In this document: positions 1 to 8,718 of the stretch, one piece after another
Position numbering within the stretch: position 1 is the first letter of the stretch
How the letters are laid out: each line of letters begins with the position of its first letter
Assembly (NCBI GenBank): GCA_021731295.1
Contig: JAKFXQ010000040.1
Span: forward strand, 1 to 33,819
DNA length: 33,819 nt
Source: Patescibacteria group bacterium
GTDB lineage: Bacteria > Patescibacteriota > Minisyncoccia > Phycocordibacterales > UBA2100
Direction of reading: 5' to 3'
Notes under the pieces: generated by a model
Told to the model about the DNA's origin: nothing
The model's input: only the letters and a program-made list of their open reading frames with translations
The model's database searches: none
Made by a program: the position numbers and the translations under genes

Positions 1-1
1 C

Positions 2-2539
2 ACCGCAACCTCAACAGCAACCTCCACCTTCGCCGGTGGCCTCCAGTCCACGGCTCTCAACATCACCTCTACGACGGCGACCTCGACCTTTGCGAATGGT
101 ATTCAGCTTTCTGGTGGGTGTTTCCGAAGCGCGGCTGGTTCGTGTATCGGCGGGAGTGGAGGCACGGTCACAAAATCAGATATAACCAACTCCGGCACGC
201 TTTCCTTCGACTGGGATGATACCGAAGTCGCAGACGCACTCACTATTTCTGGCGGCACCATCAACAACACGGCCATAGGTGGAACAACGCCTCTTACCGC
301 AATCTTCACAAACTCGACGTCCACCAACGCCTTCGCCACCAACTTGCTCGCCAACACCGCGCGCTTTGGTCAGTCAGCCACATCCACCTTCTCCTCTACG
401 GGCCAGCTCACGCTCTCGTCTTCGCTCCTTCTCTCTGCAAACGACGCCGGTGCACTCGGTGCATCCGGTACAGCATTCTCTGACTTGTTCCTCGCATCCG
501 GCGGCGTGATGAACTTCAATGCAGGTGACGTGACGGTGACCCATAGCGCTGACGCTCTCGCGTTTGCAGGAGCTGGAGCTTCCGGATATACGTTCGATAA
601 CGGTATTAGTCTTGGTTCTGGAACGGCAGGCGCGGCAACAACCGTCACCCGCCATCTGGCGCTTTGGGGAAGCACGTATGGCTTTAGCGTAACCACCAAC
701 ACACTCAACTATGTTTCGGGCTCTGTGCATGATTTCTATAGCGCGGGAACCCACGAGCTTCGCCTCAACGCGACAAACCTGCAACCAGGAGCCAACGATG
801 GTCTGGCACTTGGTGCATCCGGCACGGCGTTCTCTGATTTATTCCTCGCCAGCGGTAGTGTCATCAACCTGAATGCAGGAGACGTCACCGTTACGCACGC
901 TGCAAACGCTTTGACCTTCGCCGGCGCGAGCTCCGGATATACGTTTAGCGACGGCAATTCATTCGTCAACACCCAGGCGAACTCGGGAGCGAACCCAAGA
1001 AACTTTGGACCTAAACTATGGACCGACGGACTGTTTGGCATGGAACTCGGTAATAATGCCGGTGGCCTCTGGACGACTCGTATCCTTACGCGCGACTCGG
1101 ATGGCGGCATAGAGTTCGGTAAATATCCGACAGGTTCAGTAACAAACGTGAACGACTTCACGCCGTGGGCCACATTCACAAACGGAGGAAACTTCGGAAT
1201 CGGCACGACAACGCCATGGCGCAAGCTTTCCATCACCGACGCAGTTTCGACCGCGCAGCAGGTCATCGCATACGACACCACGCGCTACGCCTCGTTCCTC
1301 GTGGACTCGGTTGGAGATTTGACGATAGACCCACAAGGAGGCGATGTGCGCATCAACGACGACAATTTGTGGGTCTGTTCTGGCGGCAGCTGTCCTACGG
1401 GCTCGCCAACCGCGAACGGCACGATTATCGCAGAGTCAGCAGTCGGTATCGGAACCTCGACGCCAAGCAACATGCTCCACGTGCATCTCGGCACAGGCGG
1501 CACCGCCTCTCGCATAGAGGTGGCAACAGACGACGCAACTGCGCGCTTTATCCAGACCCTCGTGCGCAGCCGCAACGATACGACGGCGCCTGCGGCAGAC
1601 TTCGGCGGCATTCTCGCCTTCGGTCTCGAAGCGTTCACCAACAACACCATCCGCTATCCGGGCTCTATCCGTGTTGCATGGGAGAGGACACAGGCAAACG
1701 ACACGACCGATCGCGATTCCTACATGACGTTTAATACGACCGCCGATGACGCGAGTGGCGGTACGGGCGGCACCGAAAAGGCGCGCATCACCTCTGCCGG
1801 CTATCTCGGTGTCGGTACGACTTCGCCAACACAACAGCTCTCCGTCGCCAACCTCCTGTACGTCGGCGCAGGTGGTGCAACCGGTATGGGTACTGCAACT
1901 TCCACGTTCCAAGGCGACATCAAGATTACCGGCAAGCTCGACGTTGCAACGATCGACCCGCCGTACATGATTGATGGCACGAAGTACGCAACATACGTAC
2001 CATCGGCAACGGGTGTGAAGGAAGAGACGATGATGACGTTGCAGCTCAACTCGCTGAATGAAGAAACGGGCAAGTACGAGAAGATCATCAACTTCGACGA
2101 TTTGGAACAGGGAAGCGACTTGTGGCTCTTCTATCAGGTAACGGACTTTGGTGACGAGTGGGAGTACCTCGTCGTCCAGCTTACGCCAGCATTCGACGGC
2201 CAGGTCTTCTATAAGAAGGATACCGAGAACAATACGCTCACCATCACTGGAAGCGAGAAGGGTGAAGTGTCCGTGCGTCTCACCGGCAACCGTTATGACC
2301 ACGAGAAGTGGCCGAACATCCGCCCTGACCAGGATGGCAACACGGACGGCGTCCACGTCATCACCTCGAAGCCAACTGGCGGCGACAGGGACGGTTCTGC
2401 GGAACAGACGGCATCCGTCGGCGCGGCAGCGATAGTAGAAACTATCGTGGAAACGGTGCGCACGTTTGTGACGGAGCTCATCGCAAAGGGGACAGGCTGG
2501 TTCTCTGGACTTTTCGCGGCGAGCGCCGATAGTGAATGA
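2..2539 (+). CDS. Large tail-fibre/adhesin-like surface protein, 5' end outside window
   Basis: The frame is open from base 2 to the stop, so 845 C-terminal residues are visible and the true start lies to the left. A TTG at 344 is only an internal codon. The protein is rich in Ser, Thr, Gly, Ala and Asn. Short TSTF/ATST units lead in, followed by two copies of a module containing GASGTAFSDLFLASG and NAGDVTVTH (about bases 449-603 and 800-957). Three I/VGxGTxxP units follow (near 1196, 1441 and 1806). A distinct C-terminal part starts near base 1955 (DPPYMIDGTKYATY) and ends in an Ala/Val-rich helix. Such units are known from phage tail fibres and bacterial adhesins with trimeric shafts; I infer an exported fibre. 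The ligand cannot be read, and no S74 autoprotease motif was identified. Confidence 0.8.
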   Translation, partial: TATSTATSTFAGGLQSTALNITSTTATSTFANGIQLSGGCFRSAAGSCIGGSGGTVTKSDITNSGTLSFDWDDTEVADALTISGGTINNTAIGGTTPLTAIFTNSTSTNAFATNLLANTARFGQSATSTFSSTGQLTLSSSLLLSANDAGALGASGTAFSDLFLASGGVMNFNAGDVTVTHSADALAFAGAGASGYTFDNGISLGSGTAGAATTVTRHLALWGSTYGFSVTTNTLNYVSGSVHDFYSAGTHELRLNATNLQPGANDGLALGASGTAFSDLFLASGSVINLNAGDVTVTHAANALTFAGASSGYTFSDGNSFVNTQANSGANPRNFGPKLWTDGLFGMELGNNAGGLWTTRILTRDSDGGIEFGKYPTGSVTNVNDFTPWATFTNGGNFGIGTTTPWRKLSITDAVSTAQQVIAYDTTRYASFLVDSVGDLTIDPQGGDVRINDDNLWVCSGGSCPTGSPTANGTIIAESAVGIGTSTPSNMLHVHLGTGGTASRIEVATDDATARFIQTLVRSRNDTTAPAADFGGILAFGLEAFTNNTIRYPGSIRVAWERTQANDTTDRDSYMTFNTTADDASGGTGGTEKARITSAGYLGVGTTSPTQQLSVANLLYVGAGGATGMGTATSTFQGDIKITGKLDVATIDPPYMIDGTKYATYVPSATGVKEETMMTLQLNSLNEETGKYEKIINFDDLEQGSDLWLFYQVTDFGDEWEYLVVQLTPAFDGQVFYKKDTENNTLTITGSEKGEVSVRLTGNRYDHEKWPNIRPDQDGNTDGVHVITSKPTGGDRDGSAEQTASVGAAAIVETIVETVRTFVTELIAKGTGWFSGLFAASADSE
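449..957 (+). repeat. Tandem protein-level repeat in the fibre gene
   Basis: Two in-frame copies of a roughly 52-residue module occupy about 449-603 and 800-957. Both contain GASGTAFSDLFLASG, then NAGDVTVTH, then a GYTF segment. The DNA copies differ at many third positions, so this is an old duplication kept by selection on protein sequence. Confidence 0.75.
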
Positions 2540-2591
2540 AGTGCGCAAATGTCTCTGAAGTCACAGTGAAGCTCACCTTATCGCTTACTGG

Positions 2592-2597
2592 TATTAT
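2592..2597 (+). promoter_or_regulatory. -10 box TATTAT of a leaderless gene
   Basis: TATTAT, preceded by TGG (extended -10 form), ends 6 nt before the ATG at 2604. Transcription would start at or next to the A of ATG. No Shine-Dalgarno sequence is present. Confidence 0.65.
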
Positions 2598-2603
2598 GCA
2601 AAC

Positions 2604-3176
2604 ATGGGCATTCCTGTGAATCGCAACGCATACGGTGTGGCTGCGGCGCTTGTCTGTATCGCAGTCCTCGCTTTATTGCTCTGGAAACTTTCAGGTGCGC
2701 GGCCGGATACCGGCTCTGTACGGTTCGTGGGCGCCGTAGGGGCTATGGAGAGCGACTACGTCGTCCCGCCGATGGAGCGCGACTACCAGAACGAACAATT
2801 CAGATTCTCGCTCAAGCTCCCGCAAGGATTCACAGCCACGGAACTGCCTTTCGATGGTGAAGGAACCCCTGTTGTTTTGCAAGATGCGCAAGGCAACGGC
2901 ATCCAGATATATGTGCGCGAAGTAGAAGGGAATCCGCGCAATCTTACTGAAGCCCAAATTCGTACAAGTATTCCTGATATGAAGATGGAAAATGCACAGG
3001 CGGTGGAAATAGGAGAGAACAGCAGCGGCGTTGCATTCATGAGCGACAGTCCGGATTATGGCGGCGCCTCGCGTGAGGTGTGGTTCTACTTCGGCGGCAA
3101 TCTGTACCAAGTCTCGACCTACGCCCGTCTCGACAATCTCCTGCAAGCCATGTTTTCCTCTTGGCAATTCTTTTGA
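2604..3176 (+). CDS. Membrane-anchored exported protein of unknown function (190 aa)
   Basis: I do not recognise a named family. Residues 10-30 form one hydrophobic segment (VAAALVCIAVLALLLWKL), an uncleaved signal anchor that places the rest outside the membrane. The exported part, from about residue 60, reads as one alpha/beta domain beginning QFRFSLKLPQGF, loosely like PsbP/lipoprotein-type domains. It has no cysteines, so it differs from the Cys-rich family downstream. The ATG at 2604 was chosen because it directly follows the anchor-sized leader and a -10 box 6 nt away. The next gene begins 2 nt after the stop, so the two are probably co-transcribed. Confidence 0.75.
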   Translation: MGIPVNRNAYGVAAALVCIAVLALLLWKLSGARPDTGSVRFVGAVGAMESDYVVPPMERDYQNEQFRFSLKLPQGFTATELPFDGEGTPVVLQDAQGNGIQIYVREVEGNPRNLTEAQIRTSIPDMKMENAQAVEIGENSSGVAFMSDSPDYGGASREVWFYFGGNLYQVSTYARLDNLLQAMFSSWQFF

Positions 3177-3178
3177 TT

Positions 3179-5317
3179 ATGTTCCAGACACCCTTTTCAC
3201 TCGTCAAACCATCTTTCTATCCTGCGTTCGTTTTCACGCTACTTTTTGTGGCCTATCCATCCTTCGCCTACGCAGCCTTCACCAATACTGAATTAATATT
3301 CGGCGCAGTCACTACGAATACGCATACATGGGCCAGCGCGGACATCGGCACCGCATCTGCAAATAGAAAGGTGATTGTCTTCATCGAGATGAACGAAAAT
3401 GGTAATGCGCATGCAGCTGACGGCGCACCTTCTTCCGTGACCATTGGGGGCATCAGCGCGACAAAAATCATTGATAACTCGTTCGACAATGGGTACGGCA
3501 ACAATCAATCGCTGACGGTCTGGACCGCCGCTGTTCCTACTGGCACCGCGGCGGATATCGTCGCATCAGGCATTCCGAGCGCGCTCTATAACGGAGGTCT
3601 CGCAATACTAACGACGACAGACAATATCGATATATCTGCGGCACACGATTTCGCTCTCTTAGGGACTGACGTTGATGGAGGGAATCTGAATTTGGACGTT
3701 CTTACTGGTGGCCTTGCCGCAGGAGCCGGCGTAGCCTGGCCGGCAAGCGGGCATACGTGGACAGGACTTACGGAGCAGGGCGAAGTCGCAGATGGTGATG
3801 ATTATTTTAGCGTGGCTACGTATGAGGCTGCGAGCGACCAGTTGCCGCTTTCTGTGACTATTTCGTACAGTGCGCAAGTATCAAATTTCGTGACAGTATC
3901 ATTCGCACCGTTGCCGAGTAGCGTTGTCGCCCTCTCCCGCCCGCCGAACAACCTCGGACTCGTGGGGTATTGGAGTTTTGATGATGGGACCGGCACCGTT
4001 GCAACGGATTTTTCCGGCAGAGGAAACCAAGGGACATTTACCGATACTGGAAATGGATTGCCCGTATGGACTAACGGGAAGCGAGGGAAAGCCGTCGAGT
4101 TTGATGCGAATCACGTCGATATGGGCGACATCAATGCGATGGATGGCCTCGCGAATGTCAGCGTTGTCGCGTGGCTGAAAGCAAGTTCGCCGGGAGTGAA
4201 TGAATCGGAAACGCCGTTAATTGTTGGCAAAGCATCGTGCGACTCCGGAGGCCCTTTTAATTTGTTCCTTTCGTCCGGGGTGCCGAGTTTTTTGGTGGCT
4301 GACAGCAGTTCAAATGAAGTGTTTGCAACCGATTTCGCTACGAATGTCGATGATGGAAACTGGCATTTCCTTGTGGGTACATTCGACGGGAGCGATGCTG
4401 CTATCTGGGTCGATGGAGTACAGACCGATACGGAACCATTCGGTTTCTCATTGGGCAGTTCAGCGAATCACTTCGAGGTCGGCGGGGACTGTAACGGAGC
4501 ATTCCGCAACTACTATGGCACGATTGACGATGTTCGTGTCTACAGCCGAGTGCTGGGCGCGACCGAAATCGCAGCGCTCGCGCGCGGCGGAGCCGCGCGC
4601 CTCGGTGCTTCTTCCGTCGACTTACAGCGCGGCTCATCGCTCGAGAGCGGCCTCGTCGGGCACTGGACATTCGACGGCAAGGATACGAATTGGACTTCGG
4701 AAACCACCGGTACAACTGCGGACCAGAGTGGTAGCGACAACACTGGCACGATGACGAATATGAGCCGGACACTTTCTGCGGAAGGCGGAAGGTTGGGACA
4801 GGGTATTCGATTCGATGGGGCAGACGACTACATTGCCGTGACCTCATTCGATGAAACGCTCACATCAGCGACGTTTGCAGTGTGGGCGAAGGTTGAGGAA
4901 GACGAAATTGAGACGTGTGAAGGCCCAATATACTCACGCGGGACAACCGTCGATGGAATTGATATTGCCTCATGCACTGATATATCTCGCGTAGGCTATA
5001 CGTGGGATGATGATGCTGACACGTGGGGATGGGCTGGGGGACCTCTAGTGCCAATCGGCAAATGGTTTCTCGCTGTCGCAGTCATTGAGCCGACGCGCGC
5101 AACTGTCTATGCGTACTCTGAGGATGGACTCAATTCTGCTGTTCGCACTGATACGCACCCTCCCACTGTTATGGATGCGTTAGAGCTTGGCAGAAACAAT
5201 TTTGGTTCACGCTACAGCAGCGGTGTGTTTGATGATGCACGCATCTACAACCGCGCGCTAAGTGAAGCTGAAGTACGTCAACTCTATAACCTCGGCCAGG
5301 TCCGCATTCGACAGTAG
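3179..5317 (+). CDS. Exported protein with two LamG/concanavalin-like domains (712 aa)
   Basis: The ATG at 3179, 2 nt behind the previous stop, gives a signal peptide (hydrophobic core about residues 14-32, ending SFAYA-A). Residues 35-250 form a beta-rich domain without clear motifs. Residues 260-470 are a LamG-like jelly-roll fold (LVGYWSFDDG at the start, DDVRVYSR near the end). A second copy spans about 488-705 (GLVGHWTFDG at the start, DDARIYNRALSEAEV near the end). These opening and closing motifs are typical of concanavalin A-like LamG domains, which bind glycans or proteins. I infer a surface adhesin or binding protein. No catalytic residues are evident, and the ligand is unknown. The gene converges on P1 with only 7 bp between stops and no hairpin terminator visible. 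Confidence 0.82.
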   Translation: MFQTPFSLVKPSFYPAFVFTLLFVAYPSFAYAAFTNTELIFGAVTTNTHTWASADIGTASANRKVIVFIEMNENGNAHAADGAPSSVTIGGISATKIIDNSFDNGYGNNQSLTVWTAAVPTGTAADIVASGIPSALYNGGLAILTTTDNIDISAAHDFALLGTDVDGGNLNLDVLTGGLAAGAGVAWPASGHTWTGLTEQGEVADGDDYFSVATYEAASDQLPLSVTISYSAQVSNFVTVSFAPLPSSVVALSRPPNNLGLVGYWSFDDGTGTVATDFSGRGNQGTFTDTGNGLPVWTNGKRGKAVEFDANHVDMGDINAMDGLANVSVVAWLKASSPGVNESETPLIVGKASCDSGGPFNLFLSSGVPSFLVADSSSNEVFATDFATNVDDGNWHFLVGTFDGSDAAIWVDGVQTDTEPFGFSLGSSANHFEVGGDCNGAFRNYYGTIDDVRVYSRVLGATEIAALARGGAARLGASSVDLQRGSSLESGLVGHWTFDGKDTNWTSETTGTTADQSGSDNTGTMTNMSRTLSAEGGRLGQGIRFDGADDYIAVTSFDETLTSATFAVWAKVEEDEIETCEGPIYSRGTTVDGIDIASCTDISRVGYTWDDDADTWGWAGGPLVPIGKWFLAVAVIEPTRATVYAYSEDGLNSAVRTDTHPPTVMDALELGRNNFGSRYSSGVFDDARIYNRALSEAEVRQLYNLGQVRIRQ

Positions 5318-5324
5318 TCTGTAT

Positions 5325-6764
5325 TTAGGAGCTTGGACAATCCTTAGTACGATACGTTGTCGGGACACGGCGACAGGCACTATCCGCAAGCTCCGTAGCG
5401 TACGTAATGCGCACCTCCTCTTGGTAGCGCTTGAAGCACATGCGTTTCTCTTCATCCGACAAGAGCGCTGACATGCAGAATTCGAACGCGTGCTGGTATT
5501 CGATGCCTGGTTCGCCAGCGAACATGATGCCGCCAAAGAGACCTGCAATACACTCGGTCTGTAATTCTTGTGGGGCCGCGCGGCAGAAGGCGATGACTTT
5601 CTCGAACGTTTGCTCTTTGACGGCGCGTTTTCCGATGTTAAGTGCGAAAGAATGTGCGGCAATAGGCGCGTAGTAATCGTAATCCTCTGGATTGATGTGT
5701 TTCTTAAAATCGAATACGCTCGCGACTTGCTCGGAATTCGGGATACTCATCAACCGCTTGCCCAGCTCGTGGTAGCAACCTTCTTTGATGTACTCTTTTT
5801 CGCTGATGCGGCACCACGAGAAAAGGTTTTCCGGTTGATAGGTGGGATCATTCGGCTCTGCATGTTCGCCCCAAGTGCGAAAGACGTCGTAGACACCAGA
5901 TGAGCACCGCTTCTGAAAGTCCCGCTCGGTCTGTGTCTGGTCGCACACCTCCATTGCACGCGTGAGCATCTTCGCGATGTCTCGCCGCAAGTACGGTTCG
6001 TCGCGCACAAGATTCTCAAGCGCACCGTGACCGATGCCGTGCACACACTGACCTTCGGCGAGAGGAAATGAGGCGCCAATCTCGCGCCCCACACGGTCGC
6101 AGAAGGCGATGATGTCATCAGGGTCAGGGTGTTCAGCGACAAAACCCTCCATGTACCCATGGAAGAATCCTGCATTGCAGTATCCGGCTTTGGGAGTGAG
6201 TTCAACCTCGGGGCCATAGAGTCCGTATGCTTTGAGGCCGATATCGTGTGCGTAGTCATGACACGTTTTTGCGAAGCGCGGATAGGTAGCATGCAGGGTA
6301 AGTAGTGTGTCGAATGCTGCGTCGAGGCCGTCATCCTGGAGTGAGCGGAAAAGCATGGCGGTCCAGCAGGCCGTGCCCCCATCCTCGTCGCAGAGCGTCT
6401 CGGTGGTGGCCCCGTCTTCATCAACAACGATGACACCGCCCATGTGCGCTTCCAGATGGTCGTGGAAGCCCCATTCTCCGGAACGTGTGAACGTGAACGA
6501 CCATGAGGAGAGGGGGGCGAGGCTGCGTTCCGGGTCGAATTCTTTGTACGCCGTATGTCGCGGATGCATGTCGGAGGCTGGCCACGACAGGCGTGGCGTC
6601 ATGTTGACGAACGTGACTGTTGTTCCGGGAGTAATGGTGAGCGTCGGGGGCTCGAATCCATAGGTCGTACGGGTAATCGTGATACTAGCATCGTTGGTGG
6701 ATGAGGCACCGTGGAGTGCCGCCAAAACAAAGGCGACGAGTATTGTAGATACTGCGATACGCAT
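5325..6764 (-). CDS. P1: cupredoxin domain fused to HxxxH/HGxGH Cys-rich domain (479 aa)
   Basis: A signal peptide (about residues 1-20) is followed by a cupredoxin fold (about 27-115) with HPRH at 67-70 and FHDHLEAHMGG at 100-110. The usual type 1 copper Cys is Asp here (HDH instead of HCH). After a linker comes the Cys/His domain found twelve times in this window: H169xxxH173 (CHDYAH), H202 (FFHG) and H242xxxH246 (CVHGIGH). C-x(10-14)-C pairs follow to the C terminus. The ATG at 6764 has TAGAAT 6 nt upstream. The gene is divergent from the fibre operon at 6821. With P8 it shows that cupredoxin and Cys/His domain work as one polypeptide. Metal binding outside the membrane is inferred; the reaction is unknown. 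Confidence 0.85.
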   Translation of the reverse strand: MRIAVSTILVAFVLAALHGASSTNDASITITRTTYGFEPPTLTITPGTTVTFVNMTPRLSWPASDMHPRHTAYKEFDPERSLAPLSSWSFTFTRSGEWGFHDHLEAHMGGVIVVDEDGATTETLCDEDGGTACWTAMLFRSLQDDGLDAAFDTLLTLHATYPRFAKTCHDYAHDIGLKAYGLYGPEVELTPKAGYCNAGFFHGYMEGFVAEHPDPDDIIAFCDRVGREIGASFPLAEGQCVHGIGHGALENLVRDEPYLRRDIAKMLTRAMEVCDQTQTERDFQKRCSSGVYDVFRTWGEHAEPNDPTYQPENLFSWCRISEKEYIKEGCYHELGKRLMSIPNSEQVASVFDFKKHINPEDYDYYAPIAAHSFALNIGKRAVKEQTFEKVIAFCRAAPQELQTECIAGLFGGIMFAGEPGIEYQHAFEFCMSALLSDEEKRMCFKRYQEEVRITYATELADSACRRVPTTYRTKDCPSS

Positions 6765-6770
6765 GCCGGC

Positions 6771-6776
6771 ATTCTA
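6771..6776 (-). promoter_or_regulatory. -10 box TAGAAT for P1
   Basis: On the minus strand TAGAAT is followed by 6 nt (GCCGGC) and then the ATG at 6764. This fits the leaderless pattern and lies back to back with the promoter of the gene at 6821. Confidence 0.6.
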
Positions 6777-6808
6777 CAGTGCATCATCTCGAGAGTCCTA
6801 GGGCGGTG

Positions 6809-6814
6809 TATGAT
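6809..6814 (+). promoter_or_regulatory. -10 box TATGAT of the fibre operon
   Basis: TATGAT ends 6 nt before the ATG at 6821. There is no Shine-Dalgarno sequence, so a leaderless mRNA is predicted for the three-gene operon 6821-9380. Confidence 0.65.
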
Positions 6815-6820
6815 ACGGAT

Positions 6821-8047
6821 ATGCGAGTAAGCCCTCGTTCTGCATTTGTGGTGGCCGTGGCGCTATCGTGCGCGTTCATCGCACTCAATGAATCACGCGT
6901 TTTCGCCGCTGGTGCGGACAGCAGCACACTCCTGTTGCTTCACGGTGATGGGGTAGACGGAGCCGTTCTCTTTCCTGACGACTCTCGTTTCGGCCGCACT
7001 ATTACGGTGGTCGGGAATACATCAACGCAAAAGGAAGAAAGCAAGTTTGGTTTTTCTGGCATTCTGTTTGATGGCACAAACGATGAACTGGAAATTGCAG
7101 ACGCAACGGAACTCACGTGGGCAGGGAACTTCACCATAGACTTCTGGTTCTGGCGCTCAAGTGGTCAGGATGCGGCACAAGACGCTTTTTTCGGGACATC
7201 GAACACACCGGCGAGCGGCGCAGGATATGACCTCAACATCAACACCTCAAGAAATCCAACGTTTGTGGCGGGCACCGACACCAGCGTTACGTGCTCCAAC
7301 ACGGTCGCCGCGACCACGTGGCAGCATCTAGCGGTCGTGCGCAGTGGCGCGACGACGACGATGTACGTAAACGGCCAAAACTGCGGCTTCGATAGTTCCT
7401 CGACGGTTACCATCAACCCGGTAACGACGGAAATCGGCGCCAACGGAGGTGGCGGGGATGACTTCAACGGGTACATGGACGAAATACGATTTTCGGACGT
7501 GGCGCGATGGACAACGACGTTCACGCCGCCAACTCGTGCCTATGCTGGCGCGATTGAATTCACGGGTCCCGTACTTATCACGGGAAATGCGCATGTAACC
7601 GGCACTATTTCGAAGGGTGCGGGCACGTTTGCGATTGACCATCCGCTCGACCCAAAGGCCATGCTTCTGTATCACTCGTTCGTCGAATCACCGGACGTGA
7701 AGAATGTGTACGACGGCATCGTTACGCTTGATGAACGTGGTGAGGCAGAAATTCCCTTACCCTCGTATTTCATAGCCCTCAATAAGGATTTCCGTTACCT
7801 CGCAACACCATTTGATGGCGCGATGCCGGATTTGCACCTGAAAAATCCCGTCAATCGGTCCTTCTTTGATGGCGACATTAGTTTTGAGATAGCGGGAGGG
7901 ACGCCCGGTGGGCGCGTGTCGTGGCAAGTAACAGGCGTTCGTCATGATGCGTTCATTCGTGAACATCCCGTCGAAATCGAAGTGCCGAAATCATCGGAAA
8001 CGATAGTGCCGCAGGGAGAATGCCTGCACCAAGCTGCCTGTATATGA
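6821..8047 (+). CDS. LamG-domain fibre protein with shared C-terminal module (408 aa)
   Basis: A signal peptide ends near residue 28 (VFAAGA). Residues about 33-240 form a LamG-like jelly roll: LLLLHGDGVDG at the start, FDGTNDELEI, and MDEIRFSDVARW at the end. A short shaft (GPVLITGNAHVTGTISKG) leads into a C-terminal module of roughly 135 residues opening IDHPLDP, then LLYHSFVESPDVKN, and later VSWQVTGVRHDAF. I recall this module as a recurrent, uncharacterised C-terminal domain of bacterial surface proteins; it recurs in the next two genes. The protein ends with a C-x4-C pair (ECLHQAAC). The start at 6821 is preferred over an in-frame ATG at 6779 because the signal peptide begins there and the -10 box lies between. 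Surface attachment is inferred. Confidence 0.85.
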   Translation: MRVSPRSAFVVAVALSCAFIALNESRVFAAGADSSTLLLLHGDGVDGAVLFPDDSRFGRTITVVGNTSTQKEESKFGFSGILFDGTNDELEIADATELTWAGNFTIDFWFWRSSGQDAAQDAFFGTSNTPASGAGYDLNINTSRNPTFVAGTDTSVTCSNTVAATTWQHLAVVRSGATTTMYVNGQNCGFDSSSTVTINPVTTEIGANGGGGDDFNGYMDEIRFSDVARWTTTFTPPTRAYAGAIEFTGPVLITGNAHVTGTISKGAGTFAIDHPLDPKAMLLYHSFVESPDVKNVYDGIVTLDERGEAEIPLPSYFIALNKDFRYLATPFDGAMPDLHLKNPVNRSFFDGDISFEIAGGTPGGRVSWQVTGVRHDAFIREHPVEIEVPKSSETIVPQGECLHQAACI

Positions 8048-8718
8048 TGCGCAAACTCCTCATCTGGATGGTCGTCTGCACTCTCATGCCGGGAGTTGTC
8101 AGCGCCGGCTGCGGGTACGCCCAAGGTGGCTACTATGGCGAAAGCGGATACTACGGAGAAAGTTCGTACTACTCGCAAGGCTCATACTACTCTCAAGGTT
8201 CCTACTATTCGCAGTCGTACTATCAGGGAAGTTATGCGACGACGACGTTGTCAGGAAACGTGCGTTTCGCGCAGGCGCTGTTCATCTACCAGAAACTTTC
8301 GAAAGGTTCCGGAACCTTCGTCATCGACCACCCATTGAATCCGTGGGGGAGCCTCTTGTATCACTCGTTCGTCGAATCGCCCGATGTACTGAATTTATAT
8401 GACGGCGTCATACAGCTGGATGGGAACGGGGAAGCACGCATTGAATTGCCAGCGTACTTCGAAGCGCTGAATACCGATTTCCGCTATCAACTGTTCCCAC
8501 ACTATGCGCCGATGCCAAATTTGCATGTGAAAGCCGAGGTTGTGGGTAACTCGTTCGTTGTTGCCGGCGGACAACCGTACGGTGAGATTACGTGGCAGGT
8601 AACTGCAGTCCGCCACGATCCATACATTCGCGACAACCCCATCATCAACGAAGTGAAAAAGGGGCCAAACGAACTTGTTCCTGCAGGGCAGTGCCTCTAC
8701 GAACCGTTATGTCTATGA
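8044..8718 (+). CDS. Exported Tyr-rich protein with shared C-terminal module (224 aa)
   Basis: The start overlaps the previous stop as ATGA, so translation is probably coupled. A signal peptide ends VVSA-GCGYA near residue 22. Residues about 25-60 are a low-complexity tract of GYYGES/SYYSQG units, made almost only of Tyr, Ser, Gly, Gln and Glu. After a short strand-rich shaft comes the module shared with both neighbours (IDHPLNP, LLYHSFVESPDVLN, ITWQVTAVRHDPY), about residues 93-224. There is no LamG head, so the Tyr-rich tract takes its place. It probably self-assembles or sticks to surfaces; this is inference from composition. Cysteines at 24 and near the C terminus may cross-link. Confidence 0.82.
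   Translation: MMRKLLIWMVVCTLMPGVVSAGCGYAQGGYYGESGYYGESSYYSQGSYYSQGSYYSQSYYQGSYATTTLSGNVRFAQALFIYQKLSKGSGTFVIDHPLNPWGSLLYHSFVESPDVLNLYDGVIQLDGNGEARIELPAYFEALNTDFRYQLFPHYAPMPNLHVKAEVVGNSFVVAGGQPYGEITWQVTAVRHDPYIRDNPIINEVKKGPNELVPAGQCLYEPLCL
8127..8235 (+). repeat. Tyr-rich short-unit repeat (GYYGES/SYYSQG)
   Basis: About six imperfect hexapeptide units encode paired tyrosines every six residues. Codons vary between units, so the repeat is kept at protein level and is not a fresh DNA slippage product. Confidence 0.7.

Noticed and set aside
344-346. TTG at 344 as the start of the first gene
   Set aside because: The same frame is open and repeat-rich back to base 2, so the gene starts outside the window.
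5318-5324. Terminator between the LamG gene and P1
   Set aside because: Only 7 bp separate the stops and no stem with a T-run is visible.
7942-8178. Minus-strand ORF with an apparent signal peptide opposite the fibre operon, and similar antisense ORFs throughout
   Set aside because: They are shadows of well-supported plus-strand genes; composition and motifs fit the sense genes.
8127-8235. Tyr tract as a possible CRISPR or DNA-level tandem array
   Set aside because: Units are 18 nt, imperfect and coding, with no spacers.
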